From the NCBI GenBank assembly GCA_020161575.1, contig JAIUNR010000006.1:124001-188000 (forward strand): a stretch of 64,000 bases of DNA, in the 5' to 3' direction. Each line of letters opens with the position of its first letter. Within the stretch, counting starts at the first letter, position 1. The stretch comes from Pseudomonadota bacterium. GTDB taxonomy: Bacteria > Pseudomonadota > Alphaproteobacteria > Rhizobiales > Beijerinckiaceae. A program made the position numbers and the translations under genes. The notes under the pieces were generated by a model. That model was not told where the DNA came from. It saw only the letters and a list, made by a program, of their open reading frames with translations, and made no database searches. Below, piece by piece: positions 52,989-62,240 of the stretch.

Positions 52989-53942
52989 CTAGAGACGGCC
53001 GCGGCGAAAGTTGAAAAGGTGATCCGCCATGCCGAGCAGGATGAAGATCATCCCCGGAAAACCCATGAGGATCAGCGTGATCCAGATCACCCCGAGAAGC
53101 GGAAGACGCATGGGCATGCCGATCGTGCGCGCATGGACCACGCCCAGCCCCTGGAGCAGATAGGCGATCAGCAGCATGCCGACGACGATTTCCCCGAAAA
53201 GGCCGAGATAGCCCGCCCGGCTCGCGACGATCAGCGCGGCACCCAACAGGATCAGCGTGCCGCCCGGCAGGCGGAAGCGGCGGAAATCCGGGCGCGGATA
53301 GGCGAGGCGCCCCATGCGCTCCGCGATCTGCATGCCGAGCGTGCCGGCGATCACCAAGGTGAGGAAGGCGACGATTACCGAGCTGGGAATGAGGATGCGG
53401 CTCATCATCGCAAGAAAAGCGGCGAGGGCGGGCATATCGGGCTGCGGGAGTGTCGGATTCTGGCCACTCAGGCCCTGCCACAGCAGGTCCACCATCGCTC
53501 TGAGGCGCTTCATCAGCGCATCGAGATCAGGTTCGATGAGCATCAGGCCGAGCACGGCGGTAAAAGCAAGGAGCATCACCAGCACGATCGCGATGCGCCC
53601 GAGATCGATCCCGTCACGCTCCGGCCGGCCGGAAAAGACGGAAAACAGCCGGTCCGCCGCAAAAACCGCGACAATACCCGGCAACGCGGTCATGACGCCG
53701 AAAATCAGCGCGGGAATGCCGCCGGCGCCGAAGATCAGCATCAGCGTGCCCGCGATCCCCGCCAGCGCGCCGACAAGCGGATGCCAGCCGAAACCGGCAA
53801 CGAAGATCGGCAGGGGGGAAAGCAGCGAGAACAGAAGCAGCGGCGCGGCGCCCGGCGTCAGCTGCCCCGAAAGGAGCGCCGATGAAACGCCTGCGAAAAT
53901 CGCGACGAAAATGGCTTCGGCCAAGTTCATGTTCGGCTTCAT
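52989..53942 (-). CDS. DUF2232 multi-spanning membrane protein
   Basis: The protein has 317 residues with about eight hydrophobic segments (AIFVAIFAGVSSALLSGQL, PLVGALAGIAGTLMLIFGAG, VLVMLLAFTAVLGLMLIEP, SRILIPSSVIVAFLTLVIAG, PGMIFILLGMADHLF). DUF2232 proteins are consistently encoded between rpsR and rplI in alphaproteobacteria, as here. The function is unknown; relatives in other bacteria (YybS-like) are thought to be membrane components linked to transport or development. The gap to rpsR (186 bases) contains a hairpin. Confidence 0.88.
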   Translation of the reverse strand: MKPNMNLAEAIFVAIFAGVSSALLSGQLTPGAAPLLLFSLLSPLPIFVAGFGWHPLVGALAGIAGTLMLIFGAGGIPALIFGVMTALPGIVAVFAADRLFSVFSGRPERDGIDLGRIAIVLVMLLAFTAVLGLMLIEPDLDALMKRLRAMVDLLWQGLSGQNPTLPQPDMPALAAFLAMMSRILIPSSVIVAFLTLVIAGTLGMQIAERMGRLAYPRPDFRRFRLPGGTLILLGAALIVASRAGYLGLFGEIVVGMLLIAYLLQGLGVVHARTIGMPMRLPLLGVIWITLILMGFPGMIFILLGMADHLFNFRRGRL

Positions 53943-54071
53943 GGGTCGAGCTGTCCCGCGACCAGCCGGAAACCCGGTCTGGCGGTTAGAAGCGGAAGAG
54001 CCGTCAGGCGCGGATTCCGTTTCAGCTTTACCGCCAACGGTTGCCCGGCAGCGGCGACTTCAGGCCTGAAA

Positions 54072-54091
54072 CCGGCGGGCGGACCCGCCGG
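54072..54091. terminator. GC-rich hairpin between rpsR and the DUF2232 gene
   Basis: CCGGCGGG and CCCGCCGG (54072-54079 and 54084-54091) with a 4-base loop form a perfect 8-base stem. Read leftward, with the genes, only a weak TTTC follows, so it may be a partial terminator or mRNA processing signal that lowers DUF2232 expression relative to the ribosomal genes. On the plus strand it is followed by TTTGTTTT. Confidence 0.55.
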
Positions 54092-54128
54092 CTTTGTTTT
54101 CAACCTTCGCTCCCGGGGAGCGAGCGGC

Positions 54129-54371
54129 TTACTTGATCACGTAGGGCAGCAGGCCGAGGAAGCGCGCGCGCTTGATCGCCTGGGCGAGTTCACGCTGCTT
54201 CTTGGCCGAGACGGCCGTGATGCGCGAAGGAACGATCTTGCCGCGCTCGGAAATGTAGCGCGAGAGCAGCTTCGTATCCTTGTAGTCGATCTTCGGGGCG
54301 CCGTTGCCCGTGAACGGGCAGGTCTTGCGGCGGCGGAAGAAGGGGCGGCGGGCGCCAGCGGTTTGAGACAT
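54129..54371 (-). CDS. rpsR: 30S ribosomal protein S18 (bS18)
   Basis: This 80-residue protein has [40 protein letters not shown] and [20 protein letters not shown], the full S18 pattern. The ATG overlaps the rpsF stop (TGATG), so S6 and S18, which bind each other in the small subunit, are translationally coupled. Confidence 0.97.
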   Translation of the reverse strand: MSQTAGARRPFFRRRKTCPFTGNGAPKIDYKDTKLLSRYISERGKIVPSRITAVSAKKQRELAQAIKRARFLGLLPYVIK

Positions 54372-54799
54372 CAGACTTCCTCCTCGCCCGCTTCATCCGA
54401 AGCCTCGGCATCGTCACGGCGGCGCGGGGCGCGGTCCGGGCGATCGCCACGCTCACCGCGCTCGCGCTCATCGCGGTCACGGCGCTGCAGCATCGCGGAG
54501 GGACCTTCCTCAAGCTCCTCGACCTTCACGGTCATGAAGCGCAGGACATCCTCGCTGATCGCCATCTGGCGCTCCATCTCGGCGACAGCCTTGGCGGGCG
54601 CGTCGAGGTTGAAGAGCGCGTAATGCGCCTTGCGGTTCTTCTTGATGCGGTAGGCCAGGGACTTCACGCCCCAATATTCGACCTTGGTAACCGCGCCACC
54701 ATTCGCCTCGATAACGGCCTTGTAGGTTTCCGTCATCGCTTCGACCTGCTGGGCGGTCACGTCCTGGCGAGCCAGGAAAACGTGTTCATAGAGTGCCAT
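54371..54799 (-). CDS. rpsF: 30S ribosomal protein S6 (bS6)
   Basis: The protein has 142 residues: the S6 fold ([60 protein letters not shown]) covers the first 100. An Arg/Asp/Glu-rich tail ([20 protein letters not shown]) follows, a low-complexity extension seen in many alphaproteobacterial S6 proteins. It heads the operon rpsF-rpsR-DUF2232-rplI; its promoter must lie in 54800-55000, opposite the uracil-DNA glycosylase-like gene. Confidence 0.97.
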   Translation of the reverse strand: MALYEHVFLARQDVTAQQVEAMTETYKAVIEANGGAVTKVEYWGVKSLAYRIKKNRKAHYALFNLDAPAKAVAEMERQMAISEDVLRFMTVKVEELEEGPSAMLQRRDRDERERGERGDRPDRAPRRRDDAEASDEAGEEEV

Positions 54800-55007
54800 G
54801 CGAGCCTTCTTTCAAGTTTCACATCCGCTGGCGCGAAGCCCTTCGAGCCGTTGGAAGGCTCAAACGAGAAATCACGAAGGCGTTGACACGGGAGAGCGGG
54901 TTCTGGACAAACCCTACCATGACGATCATGGCTCTCCGTTCAGCCACCGGCCAAGCGGAAGTGGGCCTGATATCCAAATTTGGCGCGGAATACAACCGGA
55001 TTTTGCA

Positions 55008-55646
55008 TTGCACGATCCCTTCGAAAAGCTTCTCGCCGATATCCGCGCCTGCACGGCCTGCCAGGGCAAGGGCAATGACCTCCCGCTCGGCCCGCGCCCG
55101 ATCCTGCAGGCGGGGCAAGGCGCGCGCATTCTCATCGTCGGGCAGGCGCCGGGGCGGATCACCCATGCGAAGGGGCGACCGTTCGACGATGCCTCGGGTG
55201 CGCGCCTGCGCGGGTGGCTGGGGGTTGACCGCGAAACCTTCTACGATCCCGCCTGCTTCGCGATCATCCCGATGGGATTCTGCTATCCCGGCACGGGCAA
55301 GGGCGGCGACATGCCGCCGCGCCCCGAATGCGCCACCCTGTGGCGCGCGCCGCTGCTCTCCGCCCTGCCGGAGATCGAATTCACCATCCTGCTGGGGGAA
55401 TATGCGCATCGCTGGCATTTCGCCCGCGCCAACCGCCCGATCCCGCCGGGCGGCCGGCTGGTCGAGCGTGTGAGGGCGTGGCGGGAGGGATGGCCGCGCC
55501 TCATCGCGCTGCCGCATCCCAGCCCGCGCAATATCGGCTGGTTTCGCAACAACCCGTTCTTCGATACCGAGATCCTGCCTGAATTGCGCGCCAGAATCGC
55601 GGGATTGCTGGGCAGAAGCGACGATGGCGCCGGCGCTTCGGCTTGA
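55008..55646 (+). CDS. Uracil-DNA glycosylase family protein
   Basis: The protein has about 212 residues if it starts at TTG 55008 (LHDPFEKLLADIRACTACQG); no ATG lies in frame between 54798 and the homology start, and ATG 54798 would overlap the rpsF start region. The sequence GPRPILQAGQGARILIVGQA, with the PGRITHAKGRPFDDASG region after it, is the DNA-glycosylase motif region. ALPHPSPRNIGWFRNNPFF is the second (Leu-loop) motif. The four-cysteine cluster of families 4 and 5 is not complete: CTACQG is present, but later cysteines are spaced differently. Uracil removal from DNA is likely, though the specificity is uncertain. The start site is the least certain part. Confidence 0.82.
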   Translation: MHDPFEKLLADIRACTACQGKGNDLPLGPRPILQAGQGARILIVGQAPGRITHAKGRPFDDASGARLRGWLGVDRETFYDPACFAIIPMGFCYPGTGKGGDMPPRPECATLWRAPLLSALPEIEFTILLGEYAHRWHFARANRPIPPGGRLVERVRAWREGWPRLIALPHPSPRNIGWFRNNPFFDTEILPELRARIAGLLGRSDDGAGASA

Positions 55647-55701
55647 CTCAGGCGGGTGCACGCCGCATTCGGGCGGAAGACAGACAGCATCGAGGCGAAA
55701 A

Positions 55702-56646
55702 ATGACGAAAACCGCATTTCTCTTTCCCGGACAAGGCTCGCAGTCGGTGGGCATGGGCAAGGCTCTGGCGGAGAATTTCGTCGCCGCCCGCGCGGTGTTC
55801 GAGGAGGTCGATGCCGCATTGGGGCAGAAGCTTTCGGCCCTCATGTGGGAAGGCCCCGAGGATCAGCTCACGCTGACCGCCAACGCGCAACCGGCGCTGA
55901 TGGCCCATTCCCTCGCGGTGATCCGCGTGCTCGAAGCGGAGAAGGGGCTCGATCTGACGAAGGCCGCGTCTTATGTCGCGGGCCATTCGCTCGGCGAATA
56001 TTCCGCGCTTTGCGCTGCGGGAGCGCTGACGATTTCCGATACCGCGAAGCTCCTGCGCATCCGCGGCGACGCGATGCAGGCGGCCGTGCCGGCGGGGCAG
56101 GGCGCGATGGCGGCGCTTCTGGGCGCTGAATGGGATCTTGCGGTCGAGATTGCCGAAATCGCCGCGACCGATACGGGGCTCATCTGCGATGTCGCGAATG
56201 ATAATGGCGGCGGGCAGGTCGTGCTTTCGGGCGACAAGGCGGCGGTGGACCGCGCCTGCGAGGTCGCGAAGGAGAAGGGCGTCAAGCGCGCGATCCTGCT
56301 CCCCGTTTCCGCGCCCTTCCATTCGGCGCTGATGGCGCCGGCAGCGCGCGCGATGGAGGAAGCGCTCAAGAGCGCGAAGATCCTCGCGCCGAAAGTGCCG
56401 GTCATCGCCAATGTCGCCGCCGCGCCGGTTGTTGATCCCGAAGCCATTCGCCGGAACCTGGTCACGCAGGTCTGCGGCTCGGTGCGCTGGCGCGAGAGCA
56501 TGACGTGGCTCGGCGAGAACGGCATCACGCGCTTCGTCGAATGCGGGGCGGGCAAGGTGCTCACCGGCATCGCCAAACGGCTCGTGGCGGGCAGCGAGGC
56601 AATCAATATCGGTACGCCAGACGAAGTCTCGACCTACTCGGCCTAA
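55702..56646 (+). CDS. fabD: Malonyl-CoA-ACP transacylase
   Basis: The protein has 314 residues from ATG 55702 (MTKTAFLFPGQGSQSVGMGK). FPGQGSQ and GHSLGEYSAL, with catalytic Ser at about 96, are diagnostic; the catalytic His is in PVSAPFHSALMAPA near residue 210. It loads malonyl groups from CoA onto ACP for fatty acid elongation. It is 12 bases upstream of fabG, and fabG, acpP and fabF follow in the same direction, the classical fab cluster. The longer frame upstream has no homology. Confidence 0.97.
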   Translation: MTKTAFLFPGQGSQSVGMGKALAENFVAARAVFEEVDAALGQKLSALMWEGPEDQLTLTANAQPALMAHSLAVIRVLEAEKGLDLTKAASYVAGHSLGEYSALCAAGALTISDTAKLLRIRGDAMQAAVPAGQGAMAALLGAEWDLAVEIAEIAATDTGLICDVANDNGGGQVVLSGDKAAVDRACEVAKEKGVKRAILLPVSAPFHSALMAPAARAMEEALKSAKILAPKVPVIANVAAAPVVDPEAIRRNLVTQVCGSVRWRESMTWLGENGITRFVECGAGKVLTGIAKRLVAGSEAINIGTPDEVSTYSA

Positions 56647-56658
56647 AAAGGAAATCCC

Positions 56659-57396
56659 ATGTTCTCACTCAATGGCAAATGCGCGCTCGTCACCGGCGCT
56701 TCGGGCGGCATAGGCGCCGCGATCGCGGAAGCGCTCCACGCGCAGGGCGCGGTGGTCGCGCTCTCGGGTACCCGCCGCGAGGCGCTGGAGCAGCTTGCTG
56801 CGAAGCTCGGCGATCGCTGCCATGTCACCCCCGCCAACCTTTCCGACCGCGCCTCTGTCGAGGCGCTGCTGCCGGAAGCCGAGAAGGCGATGGGGCAGGT
56901 CGATATCCTCGTCAACAATGCCGGCATCACCCGCGACAACCTCTTCATGCGCATGAAGGACGAGGAATGGGATCAGGTGCTGGCGGTGAACCTCACCTCC
57001 TCCTTCGTGCTCGCACGGGCGGCGGTGAAGGGGATGATGAAGCGCCGCTTCGGCCGCATCATCGGCATCACCTCGGTGGTGGGCGTCACCGGCAATCCCG
57101 GCCAGGCGAATTACTGCGCGGCGAAGGCCGGCATGATCGGCATGACGAAATCCATCGCGGCGGAAGTCGCGAGCCGTGGAATCACGGTCAATTGCGTCGC
57201 ACCGGGCTTCATCGAAAGCGCCATGACGGACGCGCTGAACGACAAGCAGCGCGAGGCGATCATGGGCAATATTCCCGCCGGGCGCATGGGCAAGGGCAGC
57301 GAGATCGCCTCGGCCGTGGCCTATCTCGCCTCGGACGAAGCCGCCTATATGACCGGGCAGACGCTGCACGTGAATGGCGGCATGGCGCGGATTTGA
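56659..57396 (+). CDS. fabG: 3-oxoacyl-ACP reductase
   Basis: The 245-residue SDR enzyme has TGASGGIG at about 13-20, the NNAG motif in ILVNNAGITRDNLFMRM, catalytic Ser in IGITSVVG, and Tyr152 and Lys156 in YCAAK. The C-terminal MTGQTLHVNGGMARI is typical of FabG. It reduces beta-ketoacyl-ACP with NADPH. It follows fabD by 12 bases. Confidence 0.97.
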   Translation: MFSLNGKCALVTGASGGIGAAIAEALHAQGAVVALSGTRREALEQLAAKLGDRCHVTPANLSDRASVEALLPEAEKAMGQVDILVNNAGITRDNLFMRMKDEEWDQVLAVNLTSSFVLARAAVKGMMKRRFGRIIGITSVVGVTGNPGQANYCAAKAGMIGMTKSIAAEVASRGITVNCVAPGFIESAMTDALNDKQREAIMGNIPAGRMGKGSEIASAVAYLASDEAAYMTGQTLHVNGGMARI

Positions 57397-57584
57397 GCGG
57401 ATAATGCAGCGTCGGGCCTTGCGAAAATGCAGGGTCTTTCACTAAATTCTGGCTTTCCGGCTTTGCGCGGCGTTGACTTTCGGTGCCGCGTTTGGAAGGG
57501 AAGGCCGGGTTGCCTCCGCCTTCGCTTGCCGCGTCGGCGGAACTTGGTCCTGAAACGAACAGTATCTGAAGAAAAGGGTTCACC

Positions 57585-57821
57585 ATGAGCGATGTCGCCG
57601 AGCGCGTGAAGAAGATCGTGATCGAGCATCTCAGCGTCGATGCCGACAAGGTGGTCGATGGCGCGAATTTCATCGACGATCTGGGCGCGGACAGCCTCGA
57701 CACGGTCGAGCTCGTCATGGCGTTCGAAGAGGAATTCGGTGTCGAGATTCCGGATGACGCGGCCGAGACGATCGTTACGGTCGGCGATGCCGTGAAGTTC
57801 CTCGAGAAGAACGCCGCGTAA
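57585..57821 (+). CDS. acpP: Acyl carrier protein
   Basis: The 78-residue acidic protein has [20 protein letters not shown], in which Ser37 receives the phosphopantetheine arm. A separate promoter is expected in the gap after fabG (57397-57584), as acpP is usually transcribed very strongly; a TTGACT hexamer is at 57473-57478 but no convincing -10 was found. GAAAAGGGTTCACC precedes the ATG. fabF follows 17 bases after its stop. Confidence 0.97.
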   Translation: MSDVAERVKKIVIEHLSVDADKVVDGANFIDDLGADSLDTVELVMAFEEEFGVEIPDDAAETIVTVGDAVKFLEKNAA

Positions 57822-57838
57822 CGAACGGCACTTTGGCA

Positions 57839-59098
57839 ATGTTGCGTCGGGTTGTCGTCACCGGTCTCGGCATGGTCACGCCGCTAGCCTGCGGTGTGGA
57901 GGCAAGCTGGGCTGCGATCCTCGCGGGGAAATCCGCCGCGCGGAAGATCGAGACTTTCGATGTCTCGGACATTGCCGCGAAAATCGCCTGCATCATTCCG
58001 CGCGGGGAGGATGTCGATGCCTTCCGCCCCGACGAATGGATGGACCCGAAGGACCAGCGCAAGGTCGATGAATTCATCGTCTTTGCGATGGCCGCGGCGA
58101 GGCAGGCGCTCGACGATGCCGGCTGGCATCCAACCAGCTACGAAGACCAGACGAGCACGGGCGTGCTCGTCGGTTCCGGTATCGGCGGGTTGACGGGAAT
58201 CTATGAAACTTCGCTGCTGCTGGCCGAAAAAGGGCCGCGGCGCGTTTCGCCCTTCTTCATTCCGGGGCGGCTGATCAATCTGGCGTCAGGCTATATCTCG
58301 ATCGAACATGGTCTCAAGGGGCCGAATCACGCGGTCGTCACGGCCTGTTCGACGGGCGCCCATGCGATTGGCGATGCGGCGCGGATGATCGCGCTCGGCG
58401 ATGCCGAAGTCATGGTCGCGGGCGGTGCTGAATCGCCGATCTCGCGCATTTCCATGGCGGGTTTCTCGGCTTGCCGTGCGCTTTCCACGAATTTCAACGA
58501 CGACCCCACCCGCGCCTCGCGCCCCTATGACAAGGACCGCGACGGTTTCGTGATGGGCGAGGGCGCCGGTGTTGTCGTGCTCGAGGAATACGAGCATGCC
58601 AAGGCACGCGGCGCGAAGATCTATGCCGAGGTCATCGGCTATGGCATGTCGGGCGATGCATTCCACATTACCGCGCCATCCGAGGATGGCGATGGCGCCT
58701 ACCGCTGCATGAAGGCTGCGCTGAAGCGCGCGGGGCTCGCGCCTTCGGAGATCGATTATGTCAACGCGCACGGCACCTCGACCATGGCCGACACGATCGA
58801 ACTCGGCGCCGTCACGCGCCTGCTCGGTGATCATGCCGCCAAGGTCTCGATGTCCTCGACCAAATCGATGACCGGGCATCTTCTAGGCGCCGCCGGCGCG
58901 ATCGAAGCGATCTTCTCGATCCTCGCCATCCGCGACCAGATCGCGCCGCCGACGATCAATCTCGACAACCCGGATGTCGAGACGCTCATCGACCTTGTGC
59001 CGCACAAGCCGGTGAAGCGTAAAATCGATGTCGCTCTGTCGAATTCCTTCGGTTTCGGCGGCACCAACGCCTCGCTCGTGCTGCGCCGAGTCGGGTGA
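57839..59098 (+). CDS. fabF: 3-oxoacyl-ACP synthase II
   Basis: The protein has 419 residues from ATG 57839 (MLRRVVVTGLGMVTPLACGV); a TTG at 57833 would add two residues. The active-site Cys is in VVTACSTGAHAIGDAA at about 169, and the catalytic His residues are in VNAHGTSTMADTIE and KSMTGHLLGAAGA. The C-terminal NSFGFGGTNASLVLRR is complete. It condenses malonyl-ACP with growing acyl-ACP. Confidence 0.97.
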   Translation: MLRRVVVTGLGMVTPLACGVEASWAAILAGKSAARKIETFDVSDIAAKIACIIPRGEDVDAFRPDEWMDPKDQRKVDEFIVFAMAAARQALDDAGWHPTSYEDQTSTGVLVGSGIGGLTGIYETSLLLAEKGPRRVSPFFIPGRLINLASGYISIEHGLKGPNHAVVTACSTGAHAIGDAARMIALGDAEVMVAGGAESPISRISMAGFSACRALSTNFNDDPTRASRPYDKDRDGFVMGEGAGVVVLEEYEHAKARGAKIYAEVIGYGMSGDAFHITAPSEDGDGAYRCMKAALKRAGLAPSEIDYVNAHGTSTMADTIELGAVTRLLGDHAAKVSMSSTKSMTGHLLGAAGAIEAIFSILAIRDQIAPPTINLDNPDVETLIDLVPHKPVKRKIDVALSNSFGFGGTNASLVLRRVG

Positions 59099-59231
59099 TC
59101 CGTCGCCGGCCTGAAAGCGCGATGGCGCGGATGCTCCCGTTTTCGCCATATTCATACGGAATATCGGCAACCGAATCCCGCCGCCTTCGCGTGGCCAACA
59201 GAAGAGGCGCTTCGGCGTCCGAGGCGAGAGC

Positions 59232-60566
59232 ATGGCGCTGAAACCCGATCAGGATAGCGGAATGGGCGGCACGGACGAGGTGCGCCGCTCGTGGTTCGGC
59301 GGGCGCAAGCGGGCCGCCGCGAGCGAGGCCGTATCGGCCGAGATCGCGCCGCCGCCGCCGAAGAAGAAGCGCAAGGAAGGGCTTGCCGGTCTGTTCTCCG
59401 GCCTGATGACGGTCACGTTGATTGTGACCATCGTTATTGGGTCGATGTTTTCTGTCGGTCGCAAGGATTTCGATGCGCCAGGCCCGCTTCAGGCGGACAA
59501 ATCCGTCATCATCGAAAAAGGTGCCTCGACCGAGGAGATCGTGGATCTGCTCGAGCGGGAGGGCGTGGTCGCGCATCCGCGCTGGTTCTGGGCCGCGCTG
59601 CTCTTCCGCGATATCCAGTCGAAATTCACGAGCGACGAGGCGCTCAAGAAGCGCGCCAAGGCCGGCGAGTACCTTTTCAAGCGGCAGGTCACGATGGCGG
59701 AAGTCATCGATATCATCACCTCGGGCCGCTCGGTCGAGCATGTGATCACCATTCCCGAAGGGTTGACCAGCGAGCAGATCGTGGAGCGGCTGAAAGAGAA
59801 TGACCTGCTGACCGGCGAAGTCGCCAGCATTCCGGCGGAAGGCTCGCTCCTGCCCGATACCTACAAGATCAACCGCGGCACCCCGCGCGATGCCCTGCTG
59901 GCGCGCATGGCGCGTGAACAGAGGAAGCTTCTCGACGATGTCTGGAAGCGCCGCGCCAAGGATCTCACCTTGAAGTCACCACGAGAACTGGTGATTCTCG
60001 CTTCGATCGTCGAGAAGGAAACCGGCCGCGCCGACGAGCGCAGCCGTGTCGCCGGCGTGTTCTATAACCGCATGTCGAAGAACATGAAGCTGCAATCGGA
60101 CCCGACGATCATCTACGGGCTTGTCGGCGGCAAGGCGAGCCTCGGCCGCGGCATCCTGCGCAGCGAGATCGAGCGCCCGACGCCATACAACACCTACGTG
60201 ATCAACGGCCTGCCGCCCGGACCGATCGCCAATCCCGGTCGCGCCGCGATGGAGGCAACCGCCAATCCCTCGAAGACGAGAGACCTTTATTTCGTGGCCG
60301 ACGGGACGGGGGGGCACGCCTTCGCCGAGACGCTCGAACAGCATAACCGCAATGTCGCGCGCTGGCGCCAGATCGAGGCCACGCGCGGCGCATCCGCGCC
60401 TGCCGCACCGGAGGGCGCACAGCCTGCGCCCGCGCCTGCTCCTGAAGCGACACCGCCATCGCCCTCCTCGCCGGCATCGGGTTTCGCCTCGCCGCCGCCT
60501 TCTCCCGCCAACCCGGCCCGGCGCCCGGCGACGACACCCGCGCCGCGTTCCACCACCACGCCCTGA
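59232..60566 (+). CDS. mltG: Endolytic murein transglycosylase MltG (YceG)
   Basis: The protein has 444 residues. A cytoplasmic basic N-terminus (PPPKKKRKEG) is followed by one membrane helix (GLMTVTLIVTIVIGSMF), a LysM-like/YceG periplasmic domain (KSVIIEKGASTEEIVDLLE, TIPEGLTSEQIVERL) and the catalytic block LVILASIVEKETGRADERSR with the conserved Glu, then LQSDPTIIYGL and YNTYVINGLPPGPIANPGRA. A Pro/Ala-rich tail of about 60 residues ends the protein. MltG cleaves nascent peptidoglycan strands. The gene lies 133 bases after fabF. The yicC gene usually found between mltG and gmk in Hyphomicrobiales is absent. Confidence 0.95.
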   Translation: MALKPDQDSGMGGTDEVRRSWFGGRKRAAASEAVSAEIAPPPPKKKRKEGLAGLFSGLMTVTLIVTIVIGSMFSVGRKDFDAPGPLQADKSVIIEKGASTEEIVDLLEREGVVAHPRWFWAALLFRDIQSKFTSDEALKKRAKAGEYLFKRQVTMAEVIDIITSGRSVEHVITIPEGLTSEQIVERLKENDLLTGEVASIPAEGSLLPDTYKINRGTPRDALLARMAREQRKLLDDVWKRRAKDLTLKSPRELVILASIVEKETGRADERSRVAGVFYNRMSKNMKLQSDPTIIYGLVGGKASLGRGILRSEIERPTPYNTYVINGLPPGPIANPGRAAMEATANPSKTRDLYFVADGTGGHAFAETLEQHNRNVARWRQIEATRGASAPAAPEGAQPAPAPAPEATPPSPSSPASGFASPPPSPANPARRPATTPAPRSTTTP

Positions 60567-60629
60567 GCACCAGTTGAAAGCAGCCGGCGCCTCCCCTATG
60601 AGGAGGGAATATCGCCGTGGGAGATTGAT

Positions 60630-61304
60630 GTGCAGGGTATTTCGAAGATCGAGAGTGGCGCCGGGGCACGCCGCGGCGTGATGTTCGTGATTTCCTCGCC
60701 TTCGGGGGCGGGGAAATCGGTTCTTTCGCGGCTGCTGCTGCAATCCGACCCGGAGATCCGCCTGTCCATCTCGGTGACGACGCGCGCACGCAGGCCCAGC
60801 GAGGTCGATGGCGTGCATTACCACTTCATCGATGTCGCCACTTTCGAGGCGATGCGCGAGCGGGGCGACCTGCTCGAATGGGCCGAAGTTCACGGCAATT
60901 TCTACGCCACGCCGCGCGGTCCCGTGGAACTCGCGCTGGCCGAGGGGCGCGACATTCTCTTCGATATCGATGTGCAGGGCACGCTCCAGCTTTACCAGCG
61001 GATGCGCGCGGATGTCGTCTCCGTCTTCATCTTGCCGCCGTCCATCGCCGAACTCCAGAGCCGCCTCAAGCGCCGCGCCGAGGATGAGGATGCGGTGATC
61101 CGCCGCCGTCTCCAGACCGCGGAAACTGAAATCGCGCATTGGAGCGATTACGATTACGTGCTGGTCAACGATGATCTCGAGAAATGCTACGGCGAGCTCA
61201 AGCAGATCCTCGCCAGTGAGCGCCTGCGTCGCCATCGCCAGCCGTTCCTGGCGGATGAGATTGCGGTGTTGCTCTCGGATCTCGGCAAGGCGCTGAACGG
61301 CTAG
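60630..61304 (+). CDS. gmk: Guanylate kinase
   Basis: The protein has 224 residues from GTG 60630. The P-loop [14 protein letters not shown] is near residues 21-34. GMP-binding residues are in [20 protein letters not shown] and [20 protein letters not shown], and the lid includes [17 protein letters not shown]. It phosphorylates GMP to GDP, so with guaA and guaB the window holds three successive steps of guanine nucleotide synthesis. No ATG in frame lies at the family start; an ATG at 60628 is out of frame. It converges with rsmA. Confidence 0.95.
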   Translation: MQGISKIESGAGARRGVMFVISSPSGAGKSVLSRLLLQSDPEIRLSISVTTRARRPSEVDGVHYHFIDVATFEAMRERGDLLEWAEVHGNFYATPRGPVELALAEGRDILFDIDVQGTLQLYQRMRADVVSVFILPPSIAELQSRLKRRAEDEDAVIRRRLQTAETEIAHWSDYDYVLVNDDLEKCYGELKQILASERLRRHRQPFLADEIAVLLSDLGKALNG

Positions 61305-61314
61305 AGCCGATTGT

Positions 61315-61337
61315 GATCAGCTGGATGCCGGCTGATC
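61315..61337. terminator. Hairpin between convergent gmk and rsmA
   Basis: GATCAGC and GCTGATC (61315-61321 and 61331-61337) form a 7-base inverted repeat with a 9-base loop just after the gmk stop. There is no T run, so it would be a weak terminator at best. Confidence 0.3.
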
Positions 61338-61400
61338 GAACGCAAACGCTTCAAAATACGAAGTTGGAGCAAGAGGCCTGGTTCAATCAGGCTTCGCGCT

Positions 61401-62234
61401 CTAGCGCGCGCCCAGCGCATTCGCCATGGCGAGGAAGGCGGAGAGCGGCAGGTTTTCCGGCCGTTCGGACCCGTCGAGCCCGGCTGCTGCGAGCAGATCC
61501 GGTACGTTCCCAAGGGATTTCAAGCTCTGACGCAGCATCTTGCGGCGCTGGGCGAAAGCCGCGCCAGTGATCTTTTCCAGCGCTTCGAGCGGCGCCGCCT
61601 CGGGCGTAGCGCGGGGAATGAGTGAAACCACGCTCGACGTTACCTTCGGCGGCGGCGTGAAGGCCGAGGGCGGCAGGTCGAACAGGATTTTCGTCTCGCA
61701 ACGCCAGTTGGCGAGAATGCCGAGCCGGCCATATTCGTCCGGCACCGTCTCGCGCGCGACGATACGGCGGGCAACCTCGCGCTGGAACATCAAGGTCATC
61801 GAGGCATAGAAGGGCGGCCATTGGGCCCGCAGCCAGCCGATCAGCAATTGCGTGCCGATATTATAGGGCAGGTTGGCAACGATCCGCGCTTTCCTGCCTG
61901 CTAGCAGCGGTAAGGGATCGAAGCGCATCGCATCGGCCTCGATCAACGTGAGGCGGCCGGGATAGCGCGCCGACACCGCCTGCAACGCGGCGATACAGCG
62001 GGAATCGCGCTCGATGGCGATGACATGCGCCGCGCCATGCGCGAGCAGGGCGCGCGTCAGCCCGCCAGGGCCGGGGCCGATCTCGATGACGACGTAATCC
62101 TCAAGCGAACCGGCTGAACGGGCGATCTTCGAAGTGAGGTTGAGGTCGAGCAGGAAGTTCTGGCCGAGCGACTTTTTCGCATCCAGCTCGAAGTCACGAA
62201 TAACCTCGCGCAGCGGGGGGAGATCGTCGATCAT
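61401..62234 (-). CDS. rsmA: 16S rRNA (adenine1518-N6/adenine1519-N6)-dimethyltransferase
   Basis: The protein has 277 residues. [20 protein letters not shown] and the SAM motif [21 protein letters not shown] are at about 19-70, motif [17 protein letters not shown] is the catalytic NLPY block, and [20 protein letters not shown] completes the KsgA pattern. The C-terminal domain contains [16 protein letters not shown]. It dimethylates two adenines of helix 45 in 16S rRNA late in 30S assembly. It starts 6 bases after the surA-type gene; pdxA, which usually lies between them in Hyphomicrobiales, is absent. Confidence 0.96.
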   Translation of the reverse strand: MIDDLPPLREVIRDFELDAKKSLGQNFLLDLNLTSKIARSAGSLEDYVVIEIGPGPGGLTRALLAHGAAHVIAIERDSRCIAALQAVSARYPGRLTLIEADAMRFDPLPLLAGRKARIVANLPYNIGTQLLIGWLRAQWPPFYASMTLMFQREVARRIVARETVPDEYGRLGILANWRCETKILFDLPPSAFTPPPKVTSSVVSLIPRATPEAAPLEALEKITGAAFAQRRKMLRQSLKSLGNVPDLLAAAGLDGSERPENLPLSAFLAMANALGAR

Positions 62235-62240
62235 CCCGGC

